DNA from: Bacteroides sp. OF04-15BH
GTDB lineage: Bacteria; Bacteroidota; Bacteroidia; Bacteroidales; Bacteroidaceae
Assembly (NCBI RefSeq): GCF_003477995.1
Contig: NZ_QUEM01000019.1
Coordinates: 16,764 to 72,952, forward strand
Reading direction: 5' to 3'
DNA: 56,189 nt
Within the stretch, counting starts at the first letter, position 1. Each line of letters opens with the position of its first letter. The notes under the pieces are model-generated. The model was not told where the DNA came from, ran no database searches, and worked only from the letters and a program-made list of their open reading frames with translations. The position numbers and the translations under genes are program-made. Positions 1 to 8,644 of this stretch are shown piece by piece.

Positions 1-15
1 TTCCCCGAACAAAAG

Positions 16-89
16 TGATTCCCACAGGATTCAAACCTGTAACCTTCTGATCCGTAGTCAGATGCTCTATTCAGTTGAGCTAGGGAACC
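16..89 (-). tRNA. tRNA-Arg (anticodon ACG)
   Basis: Read on the minus strand the 74 bases fold as a cloverleaf. The 7-bp acceptor stem is GGTTCCC with GGGAATC (one G-U pair), the D stem is GCTC/GAGC, the anticodon stem is TCTGA/TCAGA with loop CTACGGA, and the T arm carries GGTTTGAATCC. Loop positions 34-36 read ACG, so the tRNA decodes Arg CGN codons. The discriminator base is A and no CCA is encoded; it must be added after transcription. The D loop has GA where GG is usual. Confidence 0.96.
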
Positions 90-110
90 GTTGTCTTTTG
101 TTTTCGTGTG

Positions 111-142
111 CAAAGGTATAGCTTTTTTCCTTTACCACCAAA
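111..142 (-). promoter_or_regulatory. Promoter of tRNA-Arg
   Basis: On the minus strand a -33 TTTG (139-142) lies 20 bases from a -7 box TACCTTTG (111-118). This matches the Bacteroidetes TTTG/TAnnTTTG promoter at both boxes. The expected start of transcription, near 105, is about 15 bases before the mature tRNA 5' end. Confidence 0.75.
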
Positions 143-186
143 TTTTTCGGGCACTTTTTTTATCTTTTTCTTTATTTTTGTTCTGT

Positions 187-1002
187 CTACTGTACCAGCT
201 CCATGCGAACATTACCATCTGGTGACACGCAAATATCTGTTACATAACAACTTGCTCCATCCGGGATGCAAACAGTGGCATTAAAGTGAAATCCGTCCTT
301 ATCCGTAAATCCGTATTTCATATCCGACAGGATTGCCTGCTGCAGAAAACCTTCCGGGATGATGTTGGAAAAAGATTTTCGCGAATAATCTCTCGAATAC
401 AGACAAACCTTACCTTTATATACACAGATGTGGATGACATTGTCATAATAGACATTCTCCACAGCCACACCTTCATTGGTATAGCTTTGCTTGTAAACTT
501 TATGCTTGCTCGGGTTTACATAGATGTAGCACCGATAGCGTTCTCCTTCGCGATACACCACCGTGTCTTTCTTCACCACTTCGTTATACGTTATGGGTTT
601 GGACACTTTGTGCGTAAAATAAATGGTGTCGTTCAAATCCTCAGATTTTCTCAGACTCACCACGTCTCCCGTAGCTCCATGGAAAGAGAGACTGTTTTTC
701 GTGATCCGATCTATGGGATAATGCACCGTCTCGCTGCCAATCAATGTCAAGGTATCCGCCGTGGCCTCTATCCGAAGAGGCACATTCATGGTATCCGGAT
801 AGAAGATGCTGTCTCCTTCAATCTTACAGAAAGCCAGACTGGTCTCCTCGTCAATCCAGATACCCTGCAACAGACGCAGGGTCGTATCTGCCGGAGCAGA
901 CTGATTCGCGCTGCCGCTCTCCTGCCGAGCATTTCCGCCGCATGCGGTCAAGAAACAGATACACAGACAAAGACATACAGCTTTTATCTTATGTATTTTC
1001 AT
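187..1002 (-). CDS. Hypothetical lipoprotein, coupled to ugd
   Basis: A 271-residue protein of unknown function. The N-terminus has basic residues, a hydrophobic core and a lipobox ending LTAC followed by GGN, so it should be processed and lipidated. No acidic residues follow the Cys at once, so a surface-export signal is not evident and a periplasm-facing location is likelier. The rest looks like a soluble beta-rich domain (LLQGIWIDEE near the start resembles lipocalin-like or DUF-type lipoproteins). I chose the ATG at 1002-1000 over a TTG four codons upstream: it forms an ATGA overlap with the ugd stop, so translation is probably coupled to ugd. No terminator is obvious between its stop and the tRNA, so some transcripts may run into the tRNA. 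Confidence 0.8.
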   Translation of the reverse strand: MKIHKIKAVCLCLCICFLTACGGNARQESGSANQSAPADTTLRLLQGIWIDEETSLAFCKIEGDSIFYPDTMNVPLRIEATADTLTLIGSETVHYPIDRITKNSLSFHGATGDVVSLRKSEDLNDTIYFTHKVSKPITYNEVVKKDTVVYREGERYRCYIYVNPSKHKVYKQSYTNEGVAVENVYYDNVIHICVYKGKVCLYSRDYSRKSFSNIIPEGFLQQAILSDMKYGFTDKDGFHFNATVCIPDGASCYVTDICVSPDGNVRMELVQ

Positions 1003-2312
1003 CGACCTATACAATGATATTCAAAGCCCAATTGAGCCAAATCGTCTTTATCATAAATATTTCGTCCGTCAATCACCACCAACTGCTTCATGGTTTTCTT
1101 GATGACACGCCAGGTAGGCAAACGGAACTCTTTCCACTCGGTTACCAACAGGATGGCATCGGCATCAAGAGCGGCGTCATACAAGTCCTGGGCGTAATAA
1201 ATGGCATCTCCGATACGGCGGCGGCATTCGTTCATGGCCTGTGGGTCATAAGCACGGATCTGACAGCCGGCCTGACGCAGCAAGTCAATCAGCACCAAAG
1301 CCGGTGCCTCACGCATGTCATCCGTCTCAGGCTTGAAGGCCAGTCCCCACAAAGCAACGGTCTTTCCGGCAAGATCGCCCTGGAAAGTTTCTTTCAGCTT
1401 GCGGAACAGAACGGACTTCTGCTTCTCGTTCACCTCTTCCACGGCCTTGAGCACCTTCATGTCGTATCCGTTCTGGTCGGCAGTCTTGATCAGAGCCTTC
1501 ACATCTTTCGGGAAGCAGGAGCCACCGTAACCGATACCGGCATACAGGAATTTACGGCCGATACGGGTATCCGCACCGATACCGTTGCGCACCATATTGA
1601 CATCAGCTCCCACCAACTCACACAGGTTGGCAATATCATTCATGAAACTGATACGGGTAGCCAGCATGGAATTGGCCGCATACTTGGTCATCTCTGCCGA
1701 CGGGATATCCATAAAGATCACGCGGAAATTATTCATCACAAACGGCTTGTAAAGACGAGTCATCAGTTCTTTAGCCTTTTCTGACTCCACACCCACCACC
1801 ACACGGTCGGGACTCATAAAGTCGTTGATGGCATTTCCTTCCTTCAGGAATTCAGGATTGGACGCAATGTCGAACGGGATCTGCACACCGCGTTTATCGA
1901 GTTCCTCCTGCACCGCCTGGCGCACCTTGCGTGCGGTTCCAACGGGTACGGTACTCTTTGTCACAATCAGCTTGTAGTCTTTCATATTTGCTCCAATGGT
2001 GTGCGCCACCTGAAGCACATAGCTCAAGTCGGCACTGCCATCCTCGTCCGGTGGGGTTCCCACAGCACTGAAAATCACCTCCACATCATCCAGACATTCT
2101 TCCAGAGAGGTGGAGAAACGCAGTCGTCCGGCCGCTTTGTTCTTGAGGACCATTTCCTTCAGTCCGGGTTCGTAAATAGGAATGATACCCTCTTCCAGTT
2201 TCTGGATTTTGTTCTGGTCTACATCAATACAGGTCACATCCACTCCGATTTCTGCAAAGCAAGTACCTGTCACCAAACCGACATAACCGGTTCCTACAAT
2301 CGCTATATTCAT
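999..2312 (-). CDS. ugd: UDP-glucose 6-dehydrogenase
   Basis: Oxidises UDP-glucose to UDP-glucuronate with two NAD+, supplying uronic acid for capsule and other surface polysaccharides; cytoplasmic. The 437 residues are the normal length. The N-terminal Rossmann motif is GTGYVGLVTG (residues 7-16). The conserved Lys lies in EMTKYAAN (Lys210), and the catalytic Cys in GYGGSCFPKD (Cys266). The C-terminal UDP-binding domain (GLAFKPETDDMREAPA) is complete. It is the first gene of a two-gene unit with the downstream lipoprotein. A Bacteroidetes-type promoter lies about 90 bases upstream. Related UDP-ManNAc dehydrogenases share these motifs, but the overall sequence fits the UDP-glucose enzyme. Confidence 0.95.
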   Translation of the reverse strand: MNIAIVGTGYVGLVTGTCFAEIGVDVTCIDVDQNKIQKLEEGIIPIYEPGLKEMVLKNKAAGRLRFSTSLEECLDDVEVIFSAVGTPPDEDGSADLSYVLQVAHTIGANMKDYKLIVTKSTVPVGTARKVRQAVQEELDKRGVQIPFDIASNPEFLKEGNAINDFMSPDRVVVGVESEKAKELMTRLYKPFVMNNFRVIFMDIPSAEMTKYAANSMLATRISFMNDIANLCELVGADVNMVRNGIGADTRIGRKFLYAGIGYGGSCFPKDVKALIKTADQNGYDMKVLKAVEEVNEKQKSVLFRKLKETFQGDLAGKTVALWGLAFKPETDDMREAPALVLIDLLRQAGCQIRAYDPQAMNECRRRIGDAIYYAQDLYDAALDADAILLVTEWKEFRLPTWRVIKKTMKQLVVIDGRNIYDKDDLAQLGFEYHCIGR

Positions 2313-2401
2313 GGTTAATCGTAATTTTTAGCCTTCGACCCGGAAGTTCCGTTTCAGGATTCAGCCCTGCCCGACAGCTTCCAAGTCCTTATTATTTTGG
2401 A

Positions 2402-2433
2402 CAAAGGTAGGTAAAAGCGGCCGATTAAGCAAG
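2402..2433 (-). promoter_or_regulatory. Promoter of ugd
   Basis: On the minus strand the -7 box TACCTTTG (2402-2409) matches TAnnTTTG exactly. A CTTG (2430-2433) sits 20 bases upstream as a -33 box. Transcription would start near 2396, leaving a leader of about 84 bases. Confidence 0.65.
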
Positions 2434-2494
2434 AACTATGCTTTATATGAATATAAATTTTATCAAAAAATTAGTTTAGAAAAAAATTATACCA

Positions 2495-2502
2495 TAAATT
2501 TG
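2495..2502 (+). promoter_or_regulatory. -7 box next to the HU-SPOR start codon
   Basis: TAAATTTG matches the TAnnTTTG consensus exactly but ends only four bases before the GTG start at 2507. If used, the transcript would have almost no leader. The -33 region is weak (GTTTA near 2474-2478). Confidence 0.45.
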
Positions 2503-2506
2503 CATT

Positions 2507-3523
2507 GTGAATCATTTGGCAAAACATATTGAAACATTAGTATGGCAACATGAATGTGTCATTGTGCCTCAATTCGGCGGGTTCGTCACTCAAGTGCAAA
2601 GCGCTTATACGACGGACTCGGGAGACTCATTCATGCCGCCTGCCCGCACTGTGGGCTTCAACGACAAGCTGTTTGGAAATGACGGCATTCTGGTGCATTC
2701 CTATATGGAAACGTACGGACTTCAGGAAGCGGAGGCCAAACGTCTGCTCCAGTCGGACATTCTGGATATGCGCGAGCAACTGCTCCATCAGGGAAGTTAC
2801 AACCTGGGGCGTCTGGGCGTTTTAGAGCAGGACGAAGACGGAGGTATTCATTTCCTGCCCAACAACGGTTGGGCCGCTCCGGAATTTTTCGGACTTGAGG
2901 CGCTGGACTTCCAGCGTCTGGATGAGACCGCCACAGTAGTATATCCGCAGAACAATGCGGCTACAGGTTCCGAGCATACCGCCCGTCCGGAACACATCAC
3001 ACTGAACATCAATCGCCGCATGCTCCACACCGCCATATCGGTAGCAGCGGCCATTCTGTTGTTTTTCATGGTATCTACTCCGGTAAATACGAATATATGG
3101 TATAAGAATCAGGCACTGCTGGCTCAGGACATCCTGACATCGGCCTTGAATTTTATGCCGCGGATGGAAACCCGGGAAACGGCACAGCCTGATACGGTTG
3201 GTATCGGTGCCCGCCCCATTACCCCGCTTTCTAAAAACGCCGCCCCGAAGGCTGCTCCGGCTCCGGAGCAGGAGGTTCAGGCAACCGACCTGACGCATGA
3301 ATTTGCCGTAGTCATTGCCAGTGCCGTTCCCGAAAGCAATGCACGCGATTATGTAGCCCATCTTCACAAAAAGGGTTACACAGACGCTTGTATCCATCAG
3401 CACGGCGCCATGGTGCGTGTGCTTTTCCGCGGTTTCGCCACCGAAACCGAAGCCAAAAACAAGATGCAGGCCCTGCAGAGCGTACCGGAATTCCGGGGAA
3501 CCTGGATTTTGCAAATGAAATAA
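2507..3523 (+). CDS. HU-like (CCDC81-type) / SPOR domain membrane protein
   Basis: A 338-residue inner-membrane protein. Residues 1 to about 75 match the bacterial HU-CCDC81 fold, recognisable from HIETLVWQHECVIVPQFGGF. A single membrane segment (about 174-192, AISVAAAILLFFMVSTPV) follows. After a Pro/Ala-rich linker comes a C-terminal SPOR domain (about 266-338) of the kind that binds denuded glycan strands at the division septum. The HU-like part would be cytoplasmic and the SPOR domain periplasmic, so the protein may link a cytoplasmic partner to septal peptidoglycan (inference). The start is GTG: the domain begins at residue 3 or 4, and no ATG lies upstream in a suitable place. It leads a plus-strand operon with the FHA protein, Tex and a HAD phosphatase. 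Confidence 0.88.
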   Translation: MNHLAKHIETLVWQHECVIVPQFGGFVTQVQSAYTTDSGDSFMPPARTVGFNDKLFGNDGILVHSYMETYGLQEAEAKRLLQSDILDMREQLLHQGSYNLGRLGVLEQDEDGGIHFLPNNGWAAPEFFGLEALDFQRLDETATVVYPQNNAATGSEHTARPEHITLNINRRMLHTAISVAAAILLFFMVSTPVNTNIWYKNQALLAQDILTSALNFMPRMETRETAQPDTVGIGARPITPLSKNAAPKAAPAPEQEVQATDLTHEFAVVIASAVPESNARDYVAHLHKKGYTDACIHQHGAMVRVLFRGFATETEAKNKMQALQSVPEFRGTWILQMK

Positions 3524-3554
3524 AATCAATCATCCTAATCTTTATAATAGAACA

Positions 3555-4097
3555 ATGAAAAGAGTGCGCTGTCCTAAGTGTGATCATTATATTACTTTTG
3601 ATGAGACACAGTATGAGGACGGACAGTCATTGGTGTTTGAATGCGAAATGTGTCACAAGCAGTTCGGCATTCGCATCGGTCTGTCCAAACTCAAATCCGT
3701 GAGAAAAGAAGAAGTCATCGACGAGCAGGAGAATGCCGACGCATGCGGTAGTATTGTCGTGGTGGAGAATGTATTCCACTACAAGCAGGTGTTGCCGCTC
3801 ACCATGGGCGACAATGTCATCGGCCGCTATGTGAAAGGCTCCAAGATCAATGTTCCCATCGAGACCGTGGATCCGAGCATCGACACCACCCACTGCATTA
3901 TTCAGGTGAAGCGCAACAAGCAGGGCAAACTGATGTATATCCTGCGCGATGCTCCGAGTAATACGGGAACTTTTTATATGAACGAAATTCTGAAGGACAA
4001 CGACCGCATCCGTCTTGAAGACGGAGCCATCGTGACCATCGGTGCCACGACGTTGATTCTGAGAGCTGCCAACGAGGACAATGGAAACAACGAATAA
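3555..4097 (+). CDS. Zinc-ribbon and FHA domain protein
   Basis: A 180-residue cytoplasmic protein. The N-terminus is a zinc ribbon with two CxxC pairs (CPKC at about 6-9, CEMC at about 31-34). The C-terminal half is a forkhead-associated (FHA) domain: NVIGRYV, a TTHC segment in place of the usual SxxH, and NTGTFYMN. FHA domains bind phosphothreonine peptides, so a phospho-dependent scaffold role is likely. No Ser/Thr kinase is encoded nearby. The last 17 bases overlap the start of tex, and the gene begins 31 bases after the HU-SPOR gene, so it belongs to the same operon. Confidence 0.88.
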   Translation: MKRVRCPKCDHYITFDETQYEDGQSLVFECEMCHKQFGIRIGLSKLKSVRKEEVIDEQENADACGSIVVVENVFHYKQVLPLTMGDNVIGRYVKGSKINVPIETVDPSIDTTHCIIQVKRNKQGKLMYILRDAPSNTGTFYMNEILKDNDRIRLEDGAIVTIGATTLILRAANEDNGNNE

Positions 4098-6225
4098 TCT
4101 CCCCATTTTCGGAAAACTGATTTCCGAAAACCTTTCGCTTACCGCCCGTCAGGTGTGCAACACGCTGGAACTGCTCGACTCGGGCGCTACGGTTCCTTTC
4201 ATCAGCCGTTACCGCAAGGAGCGCACCGGCTCGCTGGACGAAGTGCAGATTGCTGCCATTCAGGAGCAATACGACAAGCTGAAAACCATCAGCAAGCGCA
4301 AGGAAACCATTCGGACCACCATCGAAGAACAGGGGAAACTCACTCCGGAACTGCAGGAACGCATCGAGCAGTGCTGGGATGCCAATCTGCTGGAGGACCT
4401 GTATCTGCCCTATAAACCCAAGAAACGTACCAAGGCCGAAATAGCCCGCCAGAAGGGACTTGAACCGCTAGCCCTCAAGATCATGATGCAGCGTGGCTGC
4501 AATCTGGACGCCGAAGCACAGAAATTTGTGCGTGGTGAGGTGAAGGACAAGGAAGAGGCTCTTGCCGGTGCCCGTGACATCATTGCCGAGCAGGTCAGCG
4601 AAAACGAGGAGGCCCGCAAACGGGTGCGCCGCGTGTTTGAACGCACCGCTCTCATCACCGCCAAGGTGGTCAAGGGCAAAGAAGAAGAGGGAGACAAGTT
4701 CAAGGATTACTTTGACTTTCAGGAGCCGTTGCGCAAATGCTCTTCGCACCGCCTGCTGGCACTGCGCCGCGGTGAGGCCGAAGGGGTGCTGCGTGTCAGC
4801 ATCGCACCGGCCGAGGATGAAGACTGTCTGAACCAGCTGAACCGCCAGTTCGTACGTTCGAACGATGTGTGCGGACGTCTGGTTTCGGAAGCCGTGGCCG
4901 ATTCCTACAAACGCCTGCTGCGCCCGTCCATCGAAACGGAATTTGCGGCCGGAAGTCGCGCCAAGGCCGAAGAAGAGGCCATCCGTGTGTTTGCCGCCAA
5001 TCTGAAACAACTGCTGCTCTCTCCCCCACTCGGTCAGAAACGGGTACTGGGTATCGACCCTGGATTCCGCACCGGCTGCAAGGTGGTTTGTCTGGACAAT
5101 CAGGGAACCCTGCTTCATAATGAAGCCATCTTTCCGCATCCGCCGCGCAACGAATACGCGCAGGCACAGCGCAAACTGGCTCAGCTGGTAGAACAATATA
5201 ACATTGAAGCCATTGCCATCGGCAACGGTACGGCAAGCCGCGAGACCGAACGCCTTGTCAAAAGCATCTCTTTCGACCGAGAAGTACAGGCTTTTGTGGT
5301 CAGCGAGGACGGTGCTTCGGTTTATTCGGCATCGAAGATCGCACGCGATGAGTTCCCGGACTATGATGTGACGGTACGTGGTGCCGTTTCCATCGGTCGC
5401 CGTTTGATGGACCCACTGGCCGAACTGGTCAAGATCGACCCGAAGTCGATCGGTGTGGGCCAGTACCAGCATGATGTGGACCAGACCAAGCTGAAGAAAT
5501 CGCTCGACGGCGTGGTGGAGTTCTGTGTAAGCTCCGTAGGCGTAAACCTCAACACCGCCAGCCAGCATTTGCTGACGTATGTGGCGGGTGTGGGACCGAA
5601 CCTGGCGCAGAACATCATCGACTACCGTACGGAAAACGGAGCCTTCCGCTCACGCAAGGATCTGATGCACGTGAAGCGTATGGGCGCCAAGGCCTTTGAG
5701 CAATGCGCCGGTTTCCTCCGCATACCCGATGCTACGGACCCGTTGGATGCCACAGCCGTACATCCCGAGCGCTATGCTCTGGTGCGCCGCATGGCTGCCG
5801 ACCATAAGACAACCGTGGAGGAACTGATCCGCAACAAGGCCCTTCGTGAAAGCATTGACCTGAAACAATATGTCACCGACGACTGTGGTCTGCCCACACT
5901 GACCGACATCATGAGCGAGCTGGACAAGCCCGGACGCGACCCGAGAAAGGCCATCGAGGTGTTCTCCTTCGCACCGGATGTGGAAACAATTGACGACCTG
6001 AAACCGGGAATGATTCTGCCGGGCATTGTGTCGAACATCACCAACTTCGGCTGTTTTGTGGACATCGGTGTGCACGAAAAGGGACTGGTACACATTTCTG
6101 AAATGGCCGACCGCTATGTCAGCGACCCCAATACCGTGGTCACCCTGCACCAACAGCTGAAAGTGCGGGTGCTGAGTGTAGACAAGGCCCGCAACCGCAT
6201 TGCATTATCTCTTAAAAACATTTGA
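4081..6225 (+). CDS. tex: Tex-family RNA-binding transcription accessory protein
   Basis: A 714-residue cytoplasmic nucleic-acid binding protein related to Tex/Spt6. The order of parts is a helical N-terminal domain (SRYRKERTGSLDE near residue 40), a YqgF/RNase H-like domain (GIDPGFRTGCK near 325), helix-hairpin-helix segments (VAGVGPNLAQNIIDYR, near 500) and a C-terminal S1 domain (GMILPGIVSNITNFGCFVDI, about 640-714). Length and architecture are those of complete Tex proteins. The start overlaps the FHA gene by 17 bases, which suggests translational coupling. The biochemical role of Tex in Bacteroidales is not established. Confidence 0.96.
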   Translation: METTNNLPIFGKLISENLSLTARQVCNTLELLDSGATVPFISRYRKERTGSLDEVQIAAIQEQYDKLKTISKRKETIRTTIEEQGKLTPELQERIEQCWDANLLEDLYLPYKPKKRTKAEIARQKGLEPLALKIMMQRGCNLDAEAQKFVRGEVKDKEEALAGARDIIAEQVSENEEARKRVRRVFERTALITAKVVKGKEEEGDKFKDYFDFQEPLRKCSSHRLLALRRGEAEGVLRVSIAPAEDEDCLNQLNRQFVRSNDVCGRLVSEAVADSYKRLLRPSIETEFAAGSRAKAEEEAIRVFAANLKQLLLSPPLGQKRVLGIDPGFRTGCKVVCLDNQGTLLHNEAIFPHPPRNEYAQAQRKLAQLVEQYNIEAIAIGNGTASRETERLVKSISFDREVQAFVVSEDGASVYSASKIARDEFPDYDVTVRGAVSIGRRLMDPLAELVKIDPKSIGVGQYQHDVDQTKLKKSLDGVVEFCVSSVGVNLNTASQHLLTYVAGVGPNLAQNIIDYRTENGAFRSRKDLMHVKRMGAKAFEQCAGFLRIPDATDPLDATAVHPERYALVRRMAADHKTTVEELIRNKALRESIDLKQYVTDDCGLPTLTDIMSELDKPGRDPRKAIEVFSFAPDVETIDDLKPGMILPGIVSNITNFGCFVDIGVHEKGLVHISEMADRYVSDPNTVVTLHQQLKVRVLSVDKARNRIALSLKNI

Positions 6226-6230
6226 TTCTT

Positions 6231-7046
6231 ATGAAGTATAAAATATTGGTTCTCGACCTGGACGGAACTTTGACCAACAAGAAAAAGGAAATCACCGAGC
6301 ACACGCGCGAAACACTGATTCGCGCACAGGAAGCCGGTGTCAAAATCGTGCTGGCCTCCGGACGCCCCACCTACGGCATCATGCCGCTGGCACGCCAACT
6401 GGAACTTGACAAGTACGAAGGATATATCCTGGCCTACAATGGCGGACAGATCATCGACTGCAAGACCGGTGAACTGATGTATGAAAATGTGCTCGACCCA
6501 GCCGTATATCCTTATCTCTATGAGTGCGCCAAGAGCAACGGCTTCCAGATTCTGAGCTACAAGGACGAATACATCATTTCGGAGAATGCCGACGACCAGT
6601 ATGTGCAGCACGAGGCTTTCCTGAACCGAATGCCCAGCAAGACGGTAGAGAACTTTCTGGATGTCATCAACTTCCCGGTGGCCAAATGTCTGATTGTAGG
6701 CGATCCGGAACCGCTGGCCCAACTGGAACCGGTGATGAAGAAGGAACTGGAAAGCAAAATGAATGTATTCCGCTCAGAACCATTTTTCCTGGAGCTGGTG
6801 CCCAAAGGCATTGACAAGGCACGCTGTCTGGCCGTTCTGCTCGAAGAATTGGGCATGACTCCGGACGAGATGATGGCCTGTGGCGACGGATTCAACGACC
6901 TGTCGATGATTGAATATGCCGGTCTGGGAGTAGCGATGGCCAACGCTCAGGAGGTTGTGCGCCAGGCTGCCAACTACATCACCCTATCCAATGAAGAGGA
7001 CGGTGTGGCTCATGCCGTAGAAAAATTCATGCTGAATGCAGAATAA
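6231..7046 (+). CDS. Cof-type HAD-IIB phosphatase
   Basis: A 271-residue haloacid-dehalogenase superfamily hydrolase, subclass IIB, which removes phosphate from small phosphorylated metabolites or sugars; cytoplasmic. Motif I is VLDLDGTL (nucleophile Asp9, Asp11), motif II is in VLASGRPT, and motif IV is GDGFNDLSM near residue 220. The cap domain lies between. I chose ATG 6231 over an upstream TTG that overlaps the tex stop. The gene starts 5 bases after tex and is the last of the operon. The substrate cannot be read from the sequence. Confidence 0.92.
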   Translation: MKYKILVLDLDGTLTNKKKEITEHTRETLIRAQEAGVKIVLASGRPTYGIMPLARQLELDKYEGYILAYNGGQIIDCKTGELMYENVLDPAVYPYLYECAKSNGFQILSYKDEYIISENADDQYVQHEAFLNRMPSKTVENFLDVINFPVAKCLIVGDPEPLAQLEPVMKKELESKMNVFRSEPFFLELVPKGIDKARCLAVLLEELGMTPDEMMACGDGFNDLSMIEYAGLGVAMANAQEVVRQAANYITLSNEEDGVAHAVEKFMLNAE

Positions 7047-7108
7047 TCCGCACCGCGGATGAAATATCCGTTCCCGATCATCACAAAGCATCGGGATATG
7101 GAAACAAG

Positions 7109-7163
7109 AAATCCCCGCAACAGAGGAACACCGGATGCCGGTTTCTCCTTGCTGCGGGGATTT
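7109..7163. terminator. Bidirectional terminator
   Basis: Arms AAATCCCCGC (7109-7118) and GCGGGGATTT (7154-7163) are perfectly complementary; a smaller CCGG/CCGG hairpin lies in the loop. T-rich sequence follows on the plus strand and the A-rich flank serves the minus strand. It separates two convergent operons. A second weaker hairpin (TCCCGAT 7072-7078 with ATCGGGA 7090-7096) lies just upstream. Confidence 0.85.
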
Positions 7164-7201
7164 TTATTTTATCACTGCAGGTCAAAACCCTGCGTTTGCC
7201 C

Positions 7202-8536
7202 TTAAGGCTCCAGACAGGCATCCAGATCACGGATAATCTGCTCCTTGTCCATGTGCTGACCGATGAACACGATTTTCTCCATACGGTCGCCATACTCCTC
7301 ATCCCAGTCGCGCATCATGCCGGGATCCTGACGTAATAGTTCCGCCAAATCTTCTTCGGGAGCCGTGGCATACCACAGTCCGGCTTCCTTCAGACTCTGC
7401 TGCTTGCCGGCCTGCTCAAACAGATAAGACATGTCGCGATTCTGCATGAAATAGCACACACCCTTGGCACGGATCACGCTGGCCGGCCACTTGGCTGCCA
7501 CATAATGATCGAACTTCACCAGATCGAATGCCTTGCGGCGGTAGTACACAAAGGTACTGATGCCATACTCCTCCGTATGACTTCCGTGATGGTGGTGATG
7601 ACCGCAACAGCAACCTTCCTCGTGTTCATGATCGTGGTGATGACCGCAAGTGCACTCACCCTCCTCATGATCGTGGTGATGATGGTGGCCGCAGCTGCAT
7701 TCCTCATCGTGTTCGTGCTCATGCTCGTGGTCATGGTCGTGATGATGGTGATGCTCATCTGCCGTGTGCGGATGGTGTGCCGCTTCTTCCTCTTCCTCTG
7801 TGGCCGGACGCTCCAGCTCACGTACCCAGGCAGCCGATGTAGCCACCTGCTCGAAACCGAACATACGGGTGTTGAGAATCTTGTCGAGTTCCACGTCGGC
7901 ATAATCGCAAGGAATGATTTCAGCGCCCGGCTGCAAGGTCTTCACGATATGGGTAATTCGCTTCAACTCTTCAGGAGCCACCTCCGATGCCTTGTTCAAC
8001 AGAATGATATTGCAGAACTCTATCTGCTGGATAATCAGGTTTTCAATGTCCTCATCGTCCACCTGATCACTGGTGAGGGCATCGCCGCAATTGAACTCGC
8101 TTTGCAGACGCAAAGCGTCTACCACGGTCACGATGCAGTCCAGACGCACCAGTCCGTGCTTGGTGTATTCACTACCCATGCGCGACATGGCAGCAATGGT
8201 CTGCGCAATCGGTGCCGGCTCGCACACGCCGCTGGCCTCGATCACGATATAGTCAAAGCGGTTCATCTTCATCAGGTCGTCGATCTGTTTCATCAGATCC
8301 ATCTTGAGCGAACAGCAGATACAGCCGTTCTGCAGGGCCACCAGACTGTCGTCGCCCTGTCCTACTACTCCGCCGCGCTGAATCAGCTCGGCATCAATAT
8401 TCACCTCACCGATATCGTTCACCACCACAGCAAACTTGATTCCCTTTTCATTGGAAAGGATGTGATTCACCAGAGTGGTCTTTCCACTGCCCAGATATCC
8501 TGTCAGGAGCAGTACCGGAACTTCTTTCATCATCAT
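7202..8536 (-). CDS. His-rich G3E GTPase (CobW/zinc metallochaperone family)
   Basis: A 444-residue cytoplasmic GTPase. The P-loop is GYLGSGKTT near residue 13, and the family metal-binding motif CxCC is present in NGCICCSLK. Switch and base-recognition segments follow, and a CobW C-terminal domain is at the end (about 330-444). Between the domains, residues about 250-321 are almost all His, Asp, Glu, Cys and Gly, with three CxCGHHH modules. This pattern is known from zinc or nickel chaperones and stores. A role in metal delivery is far likelier than a role in cobalamin synthesis, despite the family name. Three consecutive ATG codons make the exact start uncertain by two residues. It appears to be a single-gene unit. 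Confidence 0.88.
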   Translation of the reverse strand: MMMKEVPVLLLTGYLGSGKTTLVNHILSNEKGIKFAVVVNDIGEVNIDAELIQRGGVVGQGDDSLVALQNGCICCSLKMDLMKQIDDLMKMNRFDYIVIEASGVCEPAPIAQTIAAMSRMGSEYTKHGLVRLDCIVTVVDALRLQSEFNCGDALTSDQVDDEDIENLIIQQIEFCNIILLNKASEVAPEELKRITHIVKTLQPGAEIIPCDYADVELDKILNTRMFGFEQVATSAAWVRELERPATEEEEEAAHHPHTADEHHHHHDHDHEHEHEHDEECSCGHHHHHDHEEGECTCGHHHDHEHEEGCCCGHHHHHGSHTEEYGISTFVYYRRKAFDLVKFDHYVAAKWPASVIRAKGVCYFMQNRDMSYLFEQAGKQQSLKEAGLWYATAPEEDLAELLRQDPGMMRDWDEEYGDRMEKIVFIGQHMDKEQIIRDLDACLEP

Positions 8537-8575
8537 TGTCGTCTTTTATAATCTTGTTCTACATAAATTGCCTCA

Positions 8576-8583
8576 CAAAGTTA
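8576..8583 (-). promoter_or_regulatory. Putative -7 box of the G3E GTPase gene
   Basis: TAACTTTG on the minus strand matches TAnnTTTG, about 40 bases before the start codon. No well-placed -33 box or clear Zur-type palindrome is visible. Confidence 0.45.
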
Positions 8584-8644
8584 CTCCATATTTATCAAAA
8601 AGCGTAAGGTTTACAGTTAAATAATTCCACGCTGCCATACAGAA

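Noticed and set aside
744..1784. Plus-strand open frames over ugd and the lipoprotein gene
   Set aside because: They run antisense to ugd, which has all catalytic motifs, and show no protein features.
7202..8536. CobW-like gene as part of cobalamin metabolism with the B12 operon
   Set aside because: It is separated by the galactosidase locus, has no riboswitch, and its His/Cys-rich block points to zinc or another transition metal.
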